A DNA stretch of 64,000 nucleotides from Turicibacter bilis (GTDB taxonomy: Bacteria > Bacillota_I > Bacilli_A > MOL361 > Turicibacteraceae). The notes beneath the pieces were generated by a model, which was given only the letters and a program-made list of their open reading frames with translations, had not been told where the DNA came from and made no database searches. Location: contig NZ_CP071249.1 of assembly GCF_024499055.1 (NCBI RefSeq), forward strand, positions 868,001 to 932,000, given 5' to 3'. Shown here piece by piece: positions 8,274 to 17,416 of this stretch (positions within the stretch are counted from its first letter, which is position 1; every line of letters starts with the position of its first letter). A program made the position numbers and the translations under genes.

Positions 8274-8915
8274 CTAAAAATCTAATCCTTCTTCATTTAA
8301 TTCTTTTAAAATTTCTTGACGCTCAAGGAACTTAAGAATAGACTGGCGAACAAAATAGCTTGCAATTAAAGCGATAGCTCCTGGTAAAATAATCACAAGA
8401 CCTGGTACCATCAATAAGCAGAATAACATGCTCACAATCACTCCAAAGGCTTTAATAGATTCTAAAAAATAAGCATGTGTAAATAAAAATGAATTTTTAA
8501 TAATTGTGAATGTCTTTAATTCATACTTTGCTAATAAAGCACACATATAAATACTAATCATAATGACCTCAAAAGCAACTAAAATCATGATAATCAATGA
8601 AAGATTAAAGCCATCTTTTAATGAGGAAAGCCCCATCATAAAATAAGTGAGACTACTAAACCACAAAATTCCTAAGACAAGTGTAATCCAAAGTGATTGA
8701 ACAAAGTTTTCTTTATAACTTTTGATAAAATCAGAAACTATCTTAGGCTCTTTTCCACCTACTTTTTTACCAGCCACATAAAGTAACGCAGTTGTCGATG
8801 CGCCAATTGTTAGGATAGGCAAACACCCAATAAGCCATAAAATAGATAGAATTGCCATATCACTTAATGTGTAAATCAATTTAAAAAATAAATTATCATC
8901 ATACTGTTTTTCCAT
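8274..8915 (-). CDS. YesL/DUF624 family membrane protein
   Basis: A 213-residue protein with about five hydrophobic segments. The N-terminal block (FFKLIYTLSDMAILSILWLI, then GCLPILTIGASTTALLY) is characteristic of the YesL/DUF624 family, often found beside carbohydrate ABC transporters and of unknown biochemical role. The ATG at 8915 has GGGGGGA about 7 bases upstream; earlier in-frame codons lack a ribosome site. No sugar genes adjoin it here. Confidence 0.75.
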   Translation of the reverse strand: MEKQYDDNLFFKLIYTLSDMAILSILWLIGCLPILTIGASTTALLYVAGKKVGGKEPKIVSDFIKSYKENFVQSLWITLVLGILWFSSLTYFMMGLSSLKDGFNLSLIIMILVAFEVIMISIYMCALLAKYELKTFTIIKNSFLFTHAYFLESIKAFGVIVSMLFCLLMVPGLVIILPGAIALIASYFVRQSILKFLERQEILKELNEEGLDF

Positions 8916-9136
8916 TTTAAAATCCCCCCTAAAATCAGTCAACTATCTCAACATCTTTTTAATCGTTATTATACCATTTATAGGTAATTTTTTCTTCACA
9001 AATTGTTGCAATTTTTGTGCTTTTTATGATAACTTCATCATATGATTTAAAAGAAGGCAATACTCTCTAATTTCAACTTCATTTTGTTTTTGTATTTTCA
9101 CTTATATCGTCAAGAGATGATTACTCTACAATCAGC

Positions 9137-9177
9137 AAAAAGAAAACAGGTCCAAAACTTTGGACCTGTTTTCTTTT
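9137..9177 (-). terminator. terminator of the pcp operon
   Basis: Long stem GAAAACAGGTCCA/TGGACCTGTTTTC with flanking A and T runs, just after the last gene of the DUF969-DUF979-pcp-cyclotransferase operon. Confidence 0.9.
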
Positions 9178-9179
9178 GA

Positions 9180-9608
9180 TTAACCTTTAAATGTTTTCCA
9201 ACAACGAGTCTCCATTAAGCTAAACTCGTTAGGTTCAAGTTCTATTAATCGTGGATTAATCACGTAAGCATAGGCTTTTTTAATTTCCCCACTAGCAGTT
9301 TTAACATCAAGAATTTTACGATCATACATATTTTCTGGATGATTAGGAGCAATATACCCTTCAATCACATCGAGTGGTGGAAGAACCTTGTCTAAATTTT
9401 TAACATAGAATAATTGTCCCTTTACCGTATGAATTCCATCTGCTAATGCAGGATAATCTTCCTTACGATAATAATACAACTCTCCTTTTACACTGGCAGC
9501 TTCATGATGCTCTAAGTTTTCGTGTAAGATATCAATATAGTTGCGCTCTCCCAACATCAATGTTCCATAAACGAAAATAGGTAACTCATTTTCTTGATGT
9601 GTTAGCAT
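9180..9608 (-). CDS. gamma-glutamylcyclotransferase-like (AIG2/GGCT fold) protein
   Basis: A 142-residue protein with the family signature IFVYGTLMLGERN near the N-terminus and the following LYYYRKEDYPALADG block. Members release 5-oxoproline (pyroglutamate) from gamma-glutamyl amines or peptides; the exact substrate cannot be read from sequence. Its ATG overlaps the end of pcp by 7 bases (ATGCTAA), so the two are translationally coupled. The neighbour removes pyroglutamate from peptides, so both enzymes yield the same product. Confidence 0.8.
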   Translation of the reverse strand: MLTHQENELPIFVYGTLMLGERNYIDILHENLEHHEAASVKGELYYYRKEDYPALADGIHTVKGQLFYVKNLDKVLPPLDVIEGYIAPNHPENMYDRKILDVKTASGEIKKAYAYVINPRLIELEPNEFSLMETRCWKTFKG

Positions 9609-10246
9609 ACAGCTCCTCCTGTTTCTTTAACATCTTCTTCTACTTGAATGGCTGTTTTAATTAACGTCGTTAACCCTTTAACAATTTCATCACGTGACAT
9701 CGATGGCATCGTTGGTTTATCGACTGTTTGCATTGGTAAATATGGAATATGAACGAATCCAGCTTTTAAGCTTGGTTGATGTAGGGCTGCATAATGCAGT
9801 GCTCCATACATGATATGGTTACAAACGAATGTTCCTGCTGTATTCGAAACAGCAGCTGGAATTCCAGCTTCTTTCATATCACGTACCATTGCTTTGATTG
9901 GTAAAGTTGAGAAATAAGCCGCTGGTCCCTCTTCAAAAATCGAACGATCAATCGGTTGTTTTCCATCATTATCAGGAATACGAGCATCATCTTGGTTAAT
10001 CGCAATGCGCTCAACGGTAATGTTCGGACGTCCACCTGCTTGTCCCACACAAATCACAACATCTGGTTGCTCTTCTTTTAAAATTCCGTATAACACATCA
10101 ATACTACGATCGAAAACGGTTGGAATTTCACGTTTTAAAATTTGTACCCCTAAAATTTCATCTGGTAATTGTTTGACAGATTCTGTTGCTGGGTTAATGG
10201 CTTCTCCACCAAATGGATCAAATCCAGTGACTAAAATCTTTTTCAT
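9602..10246 (-). CDS. pcp: pyrrolidone-carboxylate (pyroglutamyl) peptidase
   Basis: A 214-residue cysteine peptidase of family C15, full length. It begins MKKILVTGFDPFGGEAINP. The catalytic Cys lies in NTAGTFVCNHIMYGALHY, the His in FVHIPYLP, and the Glu in the VERIAINQDDARIPDN block. It removes N-terminal pyroglutamate from peptides in the cytoplasm. It is the third gene of an operon behind two membrane proteins (26-base gap to DUF979) and overlaps the cyclotransferase gene. Confidence 0.95.
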   Translation of the reverse strand: MKKILVTGFDPFGGEAINPATESVKQLPDEILGVQILKREIPTVFDRSIDVLYGILKEEQPDVVICVGQAGGRPNITVERIAINQDDARIPDNDGKQPIDRSIFEEGPAAYFSTLPIKAMVRDMKEAGIPAAVSNTAGTFVCNHIMYGALHYAALHQPSLKAGFVHIPYLPMQTVDKPTMPSMSRDEIVKGLTTLIKTAIQVEEDVKETGGAVC

Positions 10247-10272
10247 CGAAAATTCCTCCTCAAATTAACAAA

Positions 10273-11187
10273 TTAAAATGCTAAAAAACGCATTAAAATA
10301 ATATGAATAATTAACATGATAACCGCAAATGGAGCTTGCGCTTTAATGACACCGTATTGATTTTTAATATCTAAAATTGAAGCGGGAACGATATTGAAGT
10401 TTGCCGCCATTGGCGTTAATAATGTCCCACAGAATCCTGCAGTTAAAGCAAGGGCACTTGCAATTAATGGATTTGCCCCTAATGCAAAGACAAATGGAAC
10501 TCCAATTCCTGCTGTAATAACTGAGAAGGCTGCAAAGGCATTTCCCATAACTGCTGTAAATAACGCCATACCCACACAGTACGCCGTTACCCCTAACCAA
10601 ATGTTCCCGGTAGGAATCACTTGACTTACTCCACCAGCAATCACATCACCGACACCAGCAATCGTAAATAAAGTTCCAAGAGCGGCTAAGATTTGAGGTA
10701 AAATCGCTGTTGGCCCAACTTGGCTTAATAAGCGAGTCGCCTCAGAATTAGCTTCCCCAATACTTGATTTTGAAATCAATAAGATGACAATTAACGCTCC
10801 AATACCACTTAATCCAATGGCATTGTACGATCCTAGGTTTGTAAACTGGGCAATCACGAATGCTAAAATTGCTAAGACTAACGCTGGAATAAATAATTTA
10901 TTTCCAATCTTAGCTGCTGATTCTTGTTTGAACTCTTCTGTCGTTGTGTTGAAGCTAACTAGTTTAACCTGTTTTGTAGCTGATAAGATAGCCATTACAA
11001 TAATTAAAACTCCAACAATATTAGCTGGAATATAGTCACCTAAAATAAAGATAATCCCTAAAATCGACCAAAATAGAGCCGTTCCAACACGTGCTTGTTG
11101 TCCTTTAGTACGTAAAGCTGAGACAGCTAAGGAAACACAAATTAATCCAATAATCGCATAAATAACAAATAAAAGTACATTCGTCAT
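10273..11187 (-). CDS. DUF979 family membrane permease subunit
   Basis: A 304-residue protein, almost entirely hydrophobic, with about nine to ten membrane segments. The DUF979 family is found next to DUF969 and pcp in many Firmicutes. The two proteins look like halves of an ion-transporter-fold permease. The substrate is unproven; 5-oxoproline or pyroglutamyl peptides is inferred from the gene neighbours. Its ATG shares one base with the DUF969 stop, so translation is coupled. Confidence 0.8.
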   Translation of the reverse strand: MTNVLLFVIYAIIGLICVSLAVSALRTKGQQARVGTALFWSILGIIFILGDYIPANIVGVLIIVMAILSATKQVKLVSFNTTTEEFKQESAAKIGNKLFIPALVLAILAFVIAQFTNLGSYNAIGLSGIGALIVILLISKSSIGEANSEATRLLSQVGPTAILPQILAALGTLFTIAGVGDVIAGGVSQVIPTGNIWLGVTAYCVGMALFTAVMGNAFAAFSVITAGIGVPFVFALGANPLIASALALTAGFCGTLLTPMAANFNIVPASILDIKNQYGVIKAQAPFAVIMLIIHIILMRFLAF

Positions 11188-11888
11188 TAGTTATTTCCTC
11201 CTTTCCTACTGCTCACACCATGTGCGCGTTGCATTTTTTTCTCGTTCAGTTTAAACTGAATAACCCCAAGAATTAAGGCAATCACTGCGATTGGTAACGT
11301 ATACAACGCAATTGTTGTTGGTCCTTGCTTTGAATCAACCGTATAACCTAATTCATTTAAAGTTCCGACAATTAACATTACTCCTGAAGCACCAATAAAT
11401 AAGTTTTGTCCAAAGAAGTTCCCATAGTTTTCAGCCGCTGCTGTTAACCCTTTAATGCTTTCAGAATCTTTTTCATTTAACTCTTTATAATTAGCGCGAG
11501 CTGCTCCTTCAGCCATTGGTAAAACTAATGGACGACCAAATTGAACATGGCCTGACATACGAATACTTAACGCTGCCATTAATAAACGAAATACTAAGTA
11601 AATAGAAAGAACACCATCTGCTTTTGCACTTTTTAATTGACTAATTAACCAAGCTGCGCGTTCTTTTAGACCATAACGCTCCATTAATCCGATAACTGGT
11701 AACGTAATGACAAATAACGTCATATAACGATTGGCAACGAAAGCTTCCCCTAACTTTGTTAAAATTTCATTAAAATCTAATCCTCCAACAAATCCTGTGG
11801 CAATCCCTGCTACCACAACGATGGCCAGTGTGTCGATTTTTAAGATGAACCCAATAATGATGATAAAAACACCGATTAAACTTAACAC
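11187..11888 (-). CDS. DUF969 family membrane permease subunit
   Basis: A 233-residue integral membrane protein, first gene of the operon. It has about six membrane segments with a conserved loop (RMSGHVQFGRPLVLPMAEGA) typical of DUF969. It pairs with DUF979, whose start overlaps its stop. AAAGGAGG precedes the ATG, and an extended -10 promoter lies 36 bases upstream. Function inferred only from context. Confidence 0.8.
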   Translation of the reverse strand: MLSLIGVFIIIIGFILKIDTLAIVVVAGIATGFVGGLDFNEILTKLGEAFVANRYMTLFVITLPVIGLMERYGLKERAAWLISQLKSAKADGVLSIYLVFRLLMAALSIRMSGHVQFGRPLVLPMAEGAARANYKELNEKDSESIKGLTAAAENYGNFFGQNLFIGASGVMLIVGTLNELGYTVDSKQGPTTIALYTLPIAVIALILGVIQFKLNEKKMQRAHGVSSRKGGNN

Positions 11889-11923
11889 ATCATTTCCTCC
11901 TTTGATTTCTTTGTCTTAAAAAA

Positions 11924-11932
11924 ATTATAACA
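11924..11932 (-). promoter_or_regulatory. extended -10 promoter of the DUF969 operon
   Basis: TGTTATAAT on the minus strand, 36 bases before the DUF969 ATG. No good -35 box is visible, as expected for an extended -10 element. Confidence 0.55.
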
Positions 11933-12087
11933 CAATTTTGACACATTCCGACATATATTTTATGGAAATGAAGTTGATTTTTCCATAAAAATAATACAAA
12001 TCACTATCTCTAACAGTTATTTTGTCTATAAACAACACGAAGAACCGTATTCTTAATTTGATATCTAAAAATTTATAAAAAAACAAA

Positions 12088-12137
12088 GAAAAACCTGAGA
12101 AATCAACACTAAAGTGATAGATTTTCTCAGGTTTTTC
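12088..12137. terminator. terminator after sbcC
   Basis: Long stem AAAACCTGAGAAATC/GATTTTCTCAGGTTTT with A/T tracts on both sides. It ends the sbcDC operon on the minus strand. The rest of 11933-12191 shows nothing I can name. Confidence 0.85.
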
Positions 12138-12191
12138 AATGATTAAGCTCTTTTTCACCCTCTAAATTTGATAAAACTTAACGTCTTCGTA

Positions 12192-15100
12192 CTATTTTCT
12201 AAAATAAGCCTGACTTCCTGCACCATCCGTTTCAACAATCAATTTAGCTGGAATTCTTTCTTTTAATTCATTCACATGTGAAATTACACCAATTAATCGA
12301 CCATGATCCTGTAACTCCATTAAAATATCAATTGCTTGATCAAGCGACTCCGAATCAAGCGTTCCAAATCCTTCATCAATAAACATCGTATCTAATTGGA
12401 TTCCTCCAGAATTTTGTTGCACTGTATCTGAAAGCCCTAATGCAAGTGCTAGCGAAGCTTTAAAACTCTCACCACCTGATAATGTATTAACGGGACGATT
12501 GTTGCATGTATGACTATCGTAAACATCTAAATCTAATCCTTTACGCCCTACACCTTTAACCTCTTCACGACGAAGTAAATAGTAACGTCGTGAGGTCATC
12601 TTCTGAAGTCTTACATTAGCTGCCGCTAATACCTCATCAAAATAGCTGGATAACACATATGTTTCAAAAGACATCTTTCCACCACTACGTCCATTAGCTA
12701 ATGAGTCTAACTCACCAACAATCGCATACTCTTGTTCTCTCTTTTGAATGATTTGATATTTTTTTGTGATAGAGGCTAGAATCGTCTCATTTTGTTCAAG
12801 GTTCGCCATTAATGTCGCACGATCTTTCGTTATTTCAACCTTTCGACGATCAAGTTCAGCCATCATTTCTTCCAAGACACTTAAATCGACACGATCTTTA
12901 CCTTTTAATTCTTCTTGAAGTATTTCTTGCATCTTCGTTGCCGTATGAAGCTCTTGATAATAATTTTGAACCTGTTGCTCAAGTTGAGCTAATAATTCAA
13001 TCCATTGTTTTGCCTCTTCATAACGTTCAACTGATTCAAAATAAGTTTGAATTTGTTCAAAAAAGACCTCATTAGATTGTTCAAACTGTTCAATATAATA
13101 AGCTAATTGTTGATTAACTTCTTCGATAGCCGCTTTTAAACCAGCGATTTGTGTCGTGACTCGTTGATAATCTGCTTCACTTGAAGAAATATTTTGTTCC
13201 AGTTCAACTTTTCTCAATTCGACCTCACTCATCATTTGATTTAATACCTCTAATGAACGGTAGTTTTCTGGGATACTTTCCTCTAAATCTTTTTTTGAAC
13301 GCTGTTCAGCTTTATAACGGTCCCGTTGCTCTTGAAGTACACCTTGCTTTTGATCAATCTGCTGCTCTAATGGTTCAATCTCAAGCTTCAATTGTGTCAA
13401 TCGTTGAATCTCATTCTCTAATCTTTGAACGTCTAAATGAACTTTTTCAATTAATTGTACTAATTCATGAGTCTCTTTTCTTAACGCCTCACTTAACTGA
13501 TCAGCCACTTCTTGATTTAATCTGAAATCAGATGAAACGACATGTCGTCCTTGTAATGTTTGAACCAATTCATTTAATGAGCGTTGCTCTTCTGATTGGG
13601 TAGTCTGTAACACTGTTAGCTCCTGTTGGACTTGACGCACTTTATTTTCTAATGATTCTACGTCAAAGCGAAACTGATCAAGCTCGTTTTTCGACAAAAT
13701 CTTCTCATCACTACGACGTGGATTTGGATGGTCTAAAGACCCACAGACCGGACAAGCTTGACCCACCTTTAATTCATTCGCTAATCGTATGGCGGCTGCA
13801 TTAATGAACAACTCAGCTTGATGTTCATAAGCGTGACGCTGAGTCGTAGCGTCACTCATCAATTGCTGATAATAAATCTGCTGTGTTTCAATCAAATTCG
13901 TTGTTTTTTCATACGAATGGAGTCGATTAACCAGTGACTGAACATATTCAAAATCTTCATTTAATTTCAACTGTTTCAAATTTAACGTATGTTGTTGATC
14001 TTTAAAAGTCGCTAATTGCAATGTCAATTGCTCCAATTGTGAAACTTCTTGACGTAACACGATTAAACGACCTTCTTCGACTTCAAGTTCTGTCTTTAAT
14101 GTCTGCCCACTTTTTTTAAGACTCTCAAGTAACTGCTGTTTTTGTTCTAACTGAGTAACCCCCTCGATATAACGTGATAAGTCACTCTTTGACTCAATTA
14201 AACCAGCAATTTCCTGTCTTAATGATTCAATGGCAGTGTAGCACTTTTCTACTAAAATGAACTCTGTTTCACACTCTTTTAATGAGTGCATTAACTGCTG
14301 CTGTTTCGTTGCTGTATCCTGTTGCAGGACTTGATATTTCAGACACTCATTCTCTAAATTAATGAGACCTTGTGCAGATTTTGCCTCTTGTATCTGTTTT
14401 TCTCGTTCTGAAATCGAGGCTTGATAATGATTTAATTGTTCTAGTGTTTGAATCACTTGTTCATATTGTGTAAACTTCTCATTCAATCTCATTCCCGCTT
14501 CATGATGAGTGCGATGCTCTTGTATCATTTCATCTAAGCGATTTGACATCTCAGTTAACGTATTCGCCGATGCTTTCCAAACGGCTTGCTGATCTTTAGC
14601 TATTGCTAATACGTTCGTTAATGGCTGTTCTAGCTCAATCACATGTTCTTCATCCGTTTTAATGAGCTTTAACTCTGCCTGAATTGACTTTTGTGTATCT
14701 GCCACCTCTAGCTTCAGTGCATTGGCCTGTTGAGTTAGCTGTTCCTGAATCGTTTTATAAAAATCAGTTCCAAAAATCTTACGTAAGATCTCTTCTTTAT
14801 TCGTTGTATTCGCAAGCAAAAATTCTTTAAAATCTCCTTGTGGAATCATCACAATCTTACGAAATTGCTCAACTTTCAATCCAATGATTTGTTGAATTTG
14901 CTCTTTTACCTCACCATCCTTCGTTATTGGCGCCTGCTCACTTCCTACCTCTAGTAACTCCACTGTTGCAGGAACCTCTCTAAATCCATCCCCACGCTTT
15001 TTCTTTTGAAGTTGCTGGGGGGCACGTGTAATCTGATACGTTTTATCCTTCACTCTAAAACTAAACTCAACCTCAGTTTTTAACTCACTATCCTTTGCAA

Positions 15101-15311
15101 AATCACTGCGGAGCTCTTTTCCTGTACGACTACCTCCACTCGTTTCACCATAAAGCGCATAACAAATGGCATCAAAAATCGTTGTTTTACCTGCACCCGT
15201 TGGTCCTGTCACAACAAAAATATCTTGCCCGTCTAAATCTTCCTTAAAATTCAACGTCGTTTGCTTCGCATAAGGCCCAAAAGCCGTAATCTTTAATGAC
15301 AATGGCTTCAT
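12192..15311 (-). CDS. sbcC: exonuclease SbcC, ATPase subunit
   Basis: A 1039-residue SMC-like ATPase (Rad50 homologue). It has Walker A VTGPTGAGKTTIFDAICYAL at residues 36-55, two long coiled-coil arms, a zinc-hook CPVC (GQACPVCGSLDHP) near residue 520, the ABC signature NTLSGGESFKASLALAL and Walker B TMFIDEGFGTLD near the C-terminus. With SbcD it cleaves hairpins and protein-blocked DNA ends. Its ATG lies one base after the sbcD stop, so it is coupled. Long inverted repeats such as those elsewhere in this window are the substrates known for the complex. Confidence 0.97.
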   Translation of the reverse strand: MKPLSLKITAFGPYAKQTTLNFKEDLDGQDIFVVTGPTGAGKTTIFDAICYALYGETSGGSRTGKELRSDFAKDSELKTEVEFSFRVKDKTYQITRAPQQLQKKKRGDGFREVPATVELLEVGSEQAPITKDGEVKEQIQQIIGLKVEQFRKIVMIPQGDFKEFLLANTTNKEEILRKIFGTDFYKTIQEQLTQQANALKLEVADTQKSIQAELKLIKTDEEHVIELEQPLTNVLAIAKDQQAVWKASANTLTEMSNRLDEMIQEHRTHHEAGMRLNEKFTQYEQVIQTLEQLNHYQASISEREKQIQEAKSAQGLINLENECLKYQVLQQDTATKQQQLMHSLKECETEFILVEKCYTAIESLRQEIAGLIESKSDLSRYIEGVTQLEQKQQLLESLKKSGQTLKTELEVEEGRLIVLRQEVSQLEQLTLQLATFKDQQHTLNLKQLKLNEDFEYVQSLVNRLHSYEKTTNLIETQQIYYQQLMSDATTQRHAYEHQAELFINAAAIRLANELKVGQACPVCGSLDHPNPRRSDEKILSKNELDQFRFDVESLENKVRQVQQELTVLQTTQSEEQRSLNELVQTLQGRHVVSSDFRLNQEVADQLSEALRKETHELVQLIEKVHLDVQRLENEIQRLTQLKLEIEPLEQQIDQKQGVLQEQRDRYKAEQRSKKDLEESIPENYRSLEVLNQMMSEVELRKVELEQNISSSEADYQRVTTQIAGLKAAIEEVNQQLAYYIEQFEQSNEVFFEQIQTYFESVERYEEAKQWIELLAQLEQQVQNYYQELHTATKMQEILQEELKGKDRVDLSVLEEMMAELDRRKVEITKDRATLMANLEQNETILASITKKYQIIQKREQEYAIVGELDSLANGRSGGKMSFETYVLSSYFDEVLAAANVRLQKMTSRRYYLLRREEVKGVGRKGLDLDVYDSHTCNNRPVNTLSGGESFKASLALALGLSDTVQQNSGGIQLDTMFIDEGFGTLDSESLDQAIDILMELQDHGRLIGVISHVNELKERIPAKLIVETDGAGSQAYFRK

Positions 15312-15312
15312 G

Positions 15313-16446
15313 TTAACACTCCCCTCTCAATTGTTGAATTAATTGTGTAATGAGCTGAGCTCCTTCTTCATGGATAGTTTCTCCCTTGTGATGTTCGTAA
15401 AAATCAGCAAACAATTGCTCAGGTGTTTTTTGTTCACGAGCTTGCTTTGTTAATCCGCTTCCTTTAAAGTCACTATTATTTTCAAGGAGATCAAGAATCA
15501 TCACATTCGGATACACTTGACGTAGCTTTGCCATCGGTTCTAATAATTGGCCTTTATCCGTTAAGATGACACGTAAATAATCCTCGCTACCTGGTTGATT
15601 CAACAAATCATCTAACTGTCCTGTTAACGTTCTTAAATCACGTCTTGGCGTTAACGGTAAAAGTTCACACGTTAGCTCTCCTGTTCCACTTAAATCAATC
15701 ATCGTGACCGATTTTTGATAATTTTCTTCTGAAAATGAATACTTGAGTAACGAACCGCTATAACGAATTTTATCACTACCAACTTTTTGTGTTCGATGTA
15801 AATGTCCGAGGGCGACGTAATCAAAAGGCTCAAAATGTGTAGCAGAAACAGACTCTTTTCCCCCAACCACTAATTTTTTCTCTGAATCTGATTCTTGTGG
15901 GTCCTCTCCACCAACAACAAACGCATGCGTGACTAACACGTTACGCTCTTCCTTATTAATCGGGTTAGACTCAAGTGTGACCCTCATTGCCTCATCGAGT
16001 GATTTAATGGTTTCATCTTGATGGGCTTCACGTACAACCGCGTAATCAGCAAAGGGAAGTAAATAAACATTCACAGGTCCATGCTCATCATGTAAAACTA
16101 CTTTTTTCATCTCTTTCGTATAACGCCCCGCTACATAATAATGAGCAGCTTCAAATAATTCATGACCAAAACTAATTAAATCCGCCCCATCATGATTGCC
16201 TGCCACCGCTAAAACTGGCGTCTTTAACTCCATTAATACATCTCTTAAAAACTGACTATACAATGAAACCGCACGGGCAGGTGGAACACTTCGATCATAA
16301 ATATCTCCTGCTAACAAAACAGCATCTGGTTTATACTTTTTAACATACTCTTTTACCTGCTCTAACACATACTGTTGATCCTCAATCATTGAAAATGAAT
16401 TAACAATTTTACCAAAATGTAAATCTCCTAAATGTAAAAACCTCAA
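15313..16446 (-). CDS. sbcD: exonuclease SbcD, nuclease subunit
   Basis: A 377-residue Mre11-type metallophosphoesterase. The motifs in order are FLHLGDLHFGK, LLAGDIYDRSVPP, VAGNHDGADL, VTHAFVVGG and ALGHLHRTQ, which bind two Mn ions. I choose the TTG at 16446 because GAGGAGG lies 7 bases upstream and the protein then begins directly with LRFLHLGD. The ATG at 16485 overlaps the -10 box of the promoter and would add 13 residues of no homology. Confidence 0.95.
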   Translation of the reverse strand: MRFLHLGDLHFGKIVNSFSMIEDQQYVLEQVKEYVKKYKPDAVLLAGDIYDRSVPPARAVSLYSQFLRDVLMELKTPVLAVAGNHDGADLISFGHELFEAAHYYVAGRYTKEMKKVVLHDEHGPVNVYLLPFADYAVVREAHQDETIKSLDEAMRVTLESNPINKEERNVLVTHAFVVGGEDPQESDSEKKLVVGGKESVSATHFEPFDYVALGHLHRTQKVGSDKIRYSGSLLKYSFSEENYQKSVTMIDLSGTGELTCELLPLTPRRDLRTLTGQLDDLLNQPGSEDYLRVILTDKGQLLEPMAKLRQVYPNVMILDLLENNSDFKGSGLTKQAREQKTPEQLFADFYEHHKGETIHEEGAQLITQLIQQLRGEC

Positions 16447-16483
16447 ACCAATTTCCTCCTCAAAAAAGCGAATATTTGTTCTC

Positions 16484-16513
16484 ATTATAAGCTTTTTTTA
16501 CAAGAACCGTCAA
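16484..16513 (-). promoter_or_regulatory. sigma-A type promoter of sbcDC
   Basis: On the minus strand TTGACG, 18 bases, TATAAT. It ends about 37 bases before the TTG start of sbcD and confirms that the upstream ATG is not used. Confidence 0.75.
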
Positions 16514-16572
16514 TGAAATTAGGTTCCAAACTATCGACAAGTTTCTTACTTTATTACCAAGGAAATACATAC

Positions 16573-16600
16573 AAAAAAATCGTCAATTGACAATTTTTTT
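16573..16600. terminator. terminator-like hairpin upstream of sbcDC
   Basis: The palindromic core GTCAATTGAC is flanked by A7 and T7. No gene obviously ends here, so it may be a relic. The stretch 16601-16800 shows nothing else I can support. Confidence 0.45.
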
Positions 16601-16804
16601 ATCCGAATTTAAACACAACCTGGTATCCCATCTAGTGATAAAGATATAAAACTCATCCTATGACTTTGGATATTCGACTACGATTGATGACTAATGGCCC
16701 TTATGAAGATGTTATATTAACTAATTATGTCTTCCTCAAGATTTCACACTCCTGCTGTCTTGTGATTTTTATTTAAAGTAACACAGGTTATATTTTGACA
16801 GCTA

Positions 16805-17170
16805 CTATATAAGTCCAGATAAACTTTCTTCAGAGAAAATTTAAAGCCCTAGTAATGGAAGAATAGACTTCTTTCAGAAATCGCTAGGTGACCCAAGCCC
16901 TAGTAATGGAGGAATAGATTTCTTTCAGAAATCGCTAGGTGACCCAAGCCCTAGTAATGGAGGAATAGATTTCTTTCAGAAATCGCTAGGTGACCCAGCC
17001 CTATCAGTGGATGATACATTTTCTTCCAAAATGCTAGGGAACCCATTCCCTAGCAATGGTGGATTGTTTCACAAGTGAAACTGCTAGGTGACCCATTCCC
17101 TAGCAATGGTAGATTGTTTCACAAGTGAAACTGCTAGGTGACCCCCGGACGATAGGCTGTCTCGATAGGT
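16805..17170 (+). repeat. tandem hairpin-repeat array, six units (family copy 1)
   Basis: Starts with the end motif TATATAAGTCCAGATAA and a weak hairpin. Then come six units of 48-51 bases at 16846, 16897, 16948, 16998, 17046 and 17096. It closes with GGACGATAGGCTGTCTC. Each unit has an outer pair CCTAG.A/T..CTAGG, an inner hairpin and the trailer GTGACCC. Units 1-3 are nearly identical (GATTTC/GAAATC stem), units 5-6 nearly identical (GTTTCAC/GTGAAAC stem), and unit 4 differs (CATTTT/AAAATG). The same family recurs at 44.3, 48.25 and 48.46 kb. Confidence 0.85.
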
Positions 17171-17416
17171 ACAACATATCAGTATTTTTTACTTGCTACT
17201 TGAGAGGTAGACTACTTATTTGTTTATATATCGTTTTTTTTATGGATTATTGACATAATCACTCATTTCAAATCAAGTTGTACTATCAATTCTTCAAGGA
17301 TGGTACAAGCTCATTTAATTACTTCAAAATCATTGCTTAACTCTGTAAAAAAAATATATACTATTAACAGACAACTTTTTTTAAAAACAAAAATGACTTG
17401 ATAAGGGGCGATATTT

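Noticed and set aside
10364-10600. 78-residue minus-strand ORF inside DUF979
   Set aside because: An out-of-frame shadow of the DUF979 membrane protein.
11925-12158. 77-residue minus-strand ORF between DUF969 and sbcC
   Set aside because: It spans the sbcDC terminator, is Phe/Lys-rich as expected of AT-rich noncoding DNA, and runs into the DUF969 promoter.
16846-17144. CRISPR array
   Set aside because: The units are contiguous with no unique spacers of constant length; what varies is an inner self-complementary stem. No cas genes are present.
16846-17144. Integron attC array
   Set aside because: There are no GTTRRRY/RYYYAAC ends, no cassettes between the units and no integrase.
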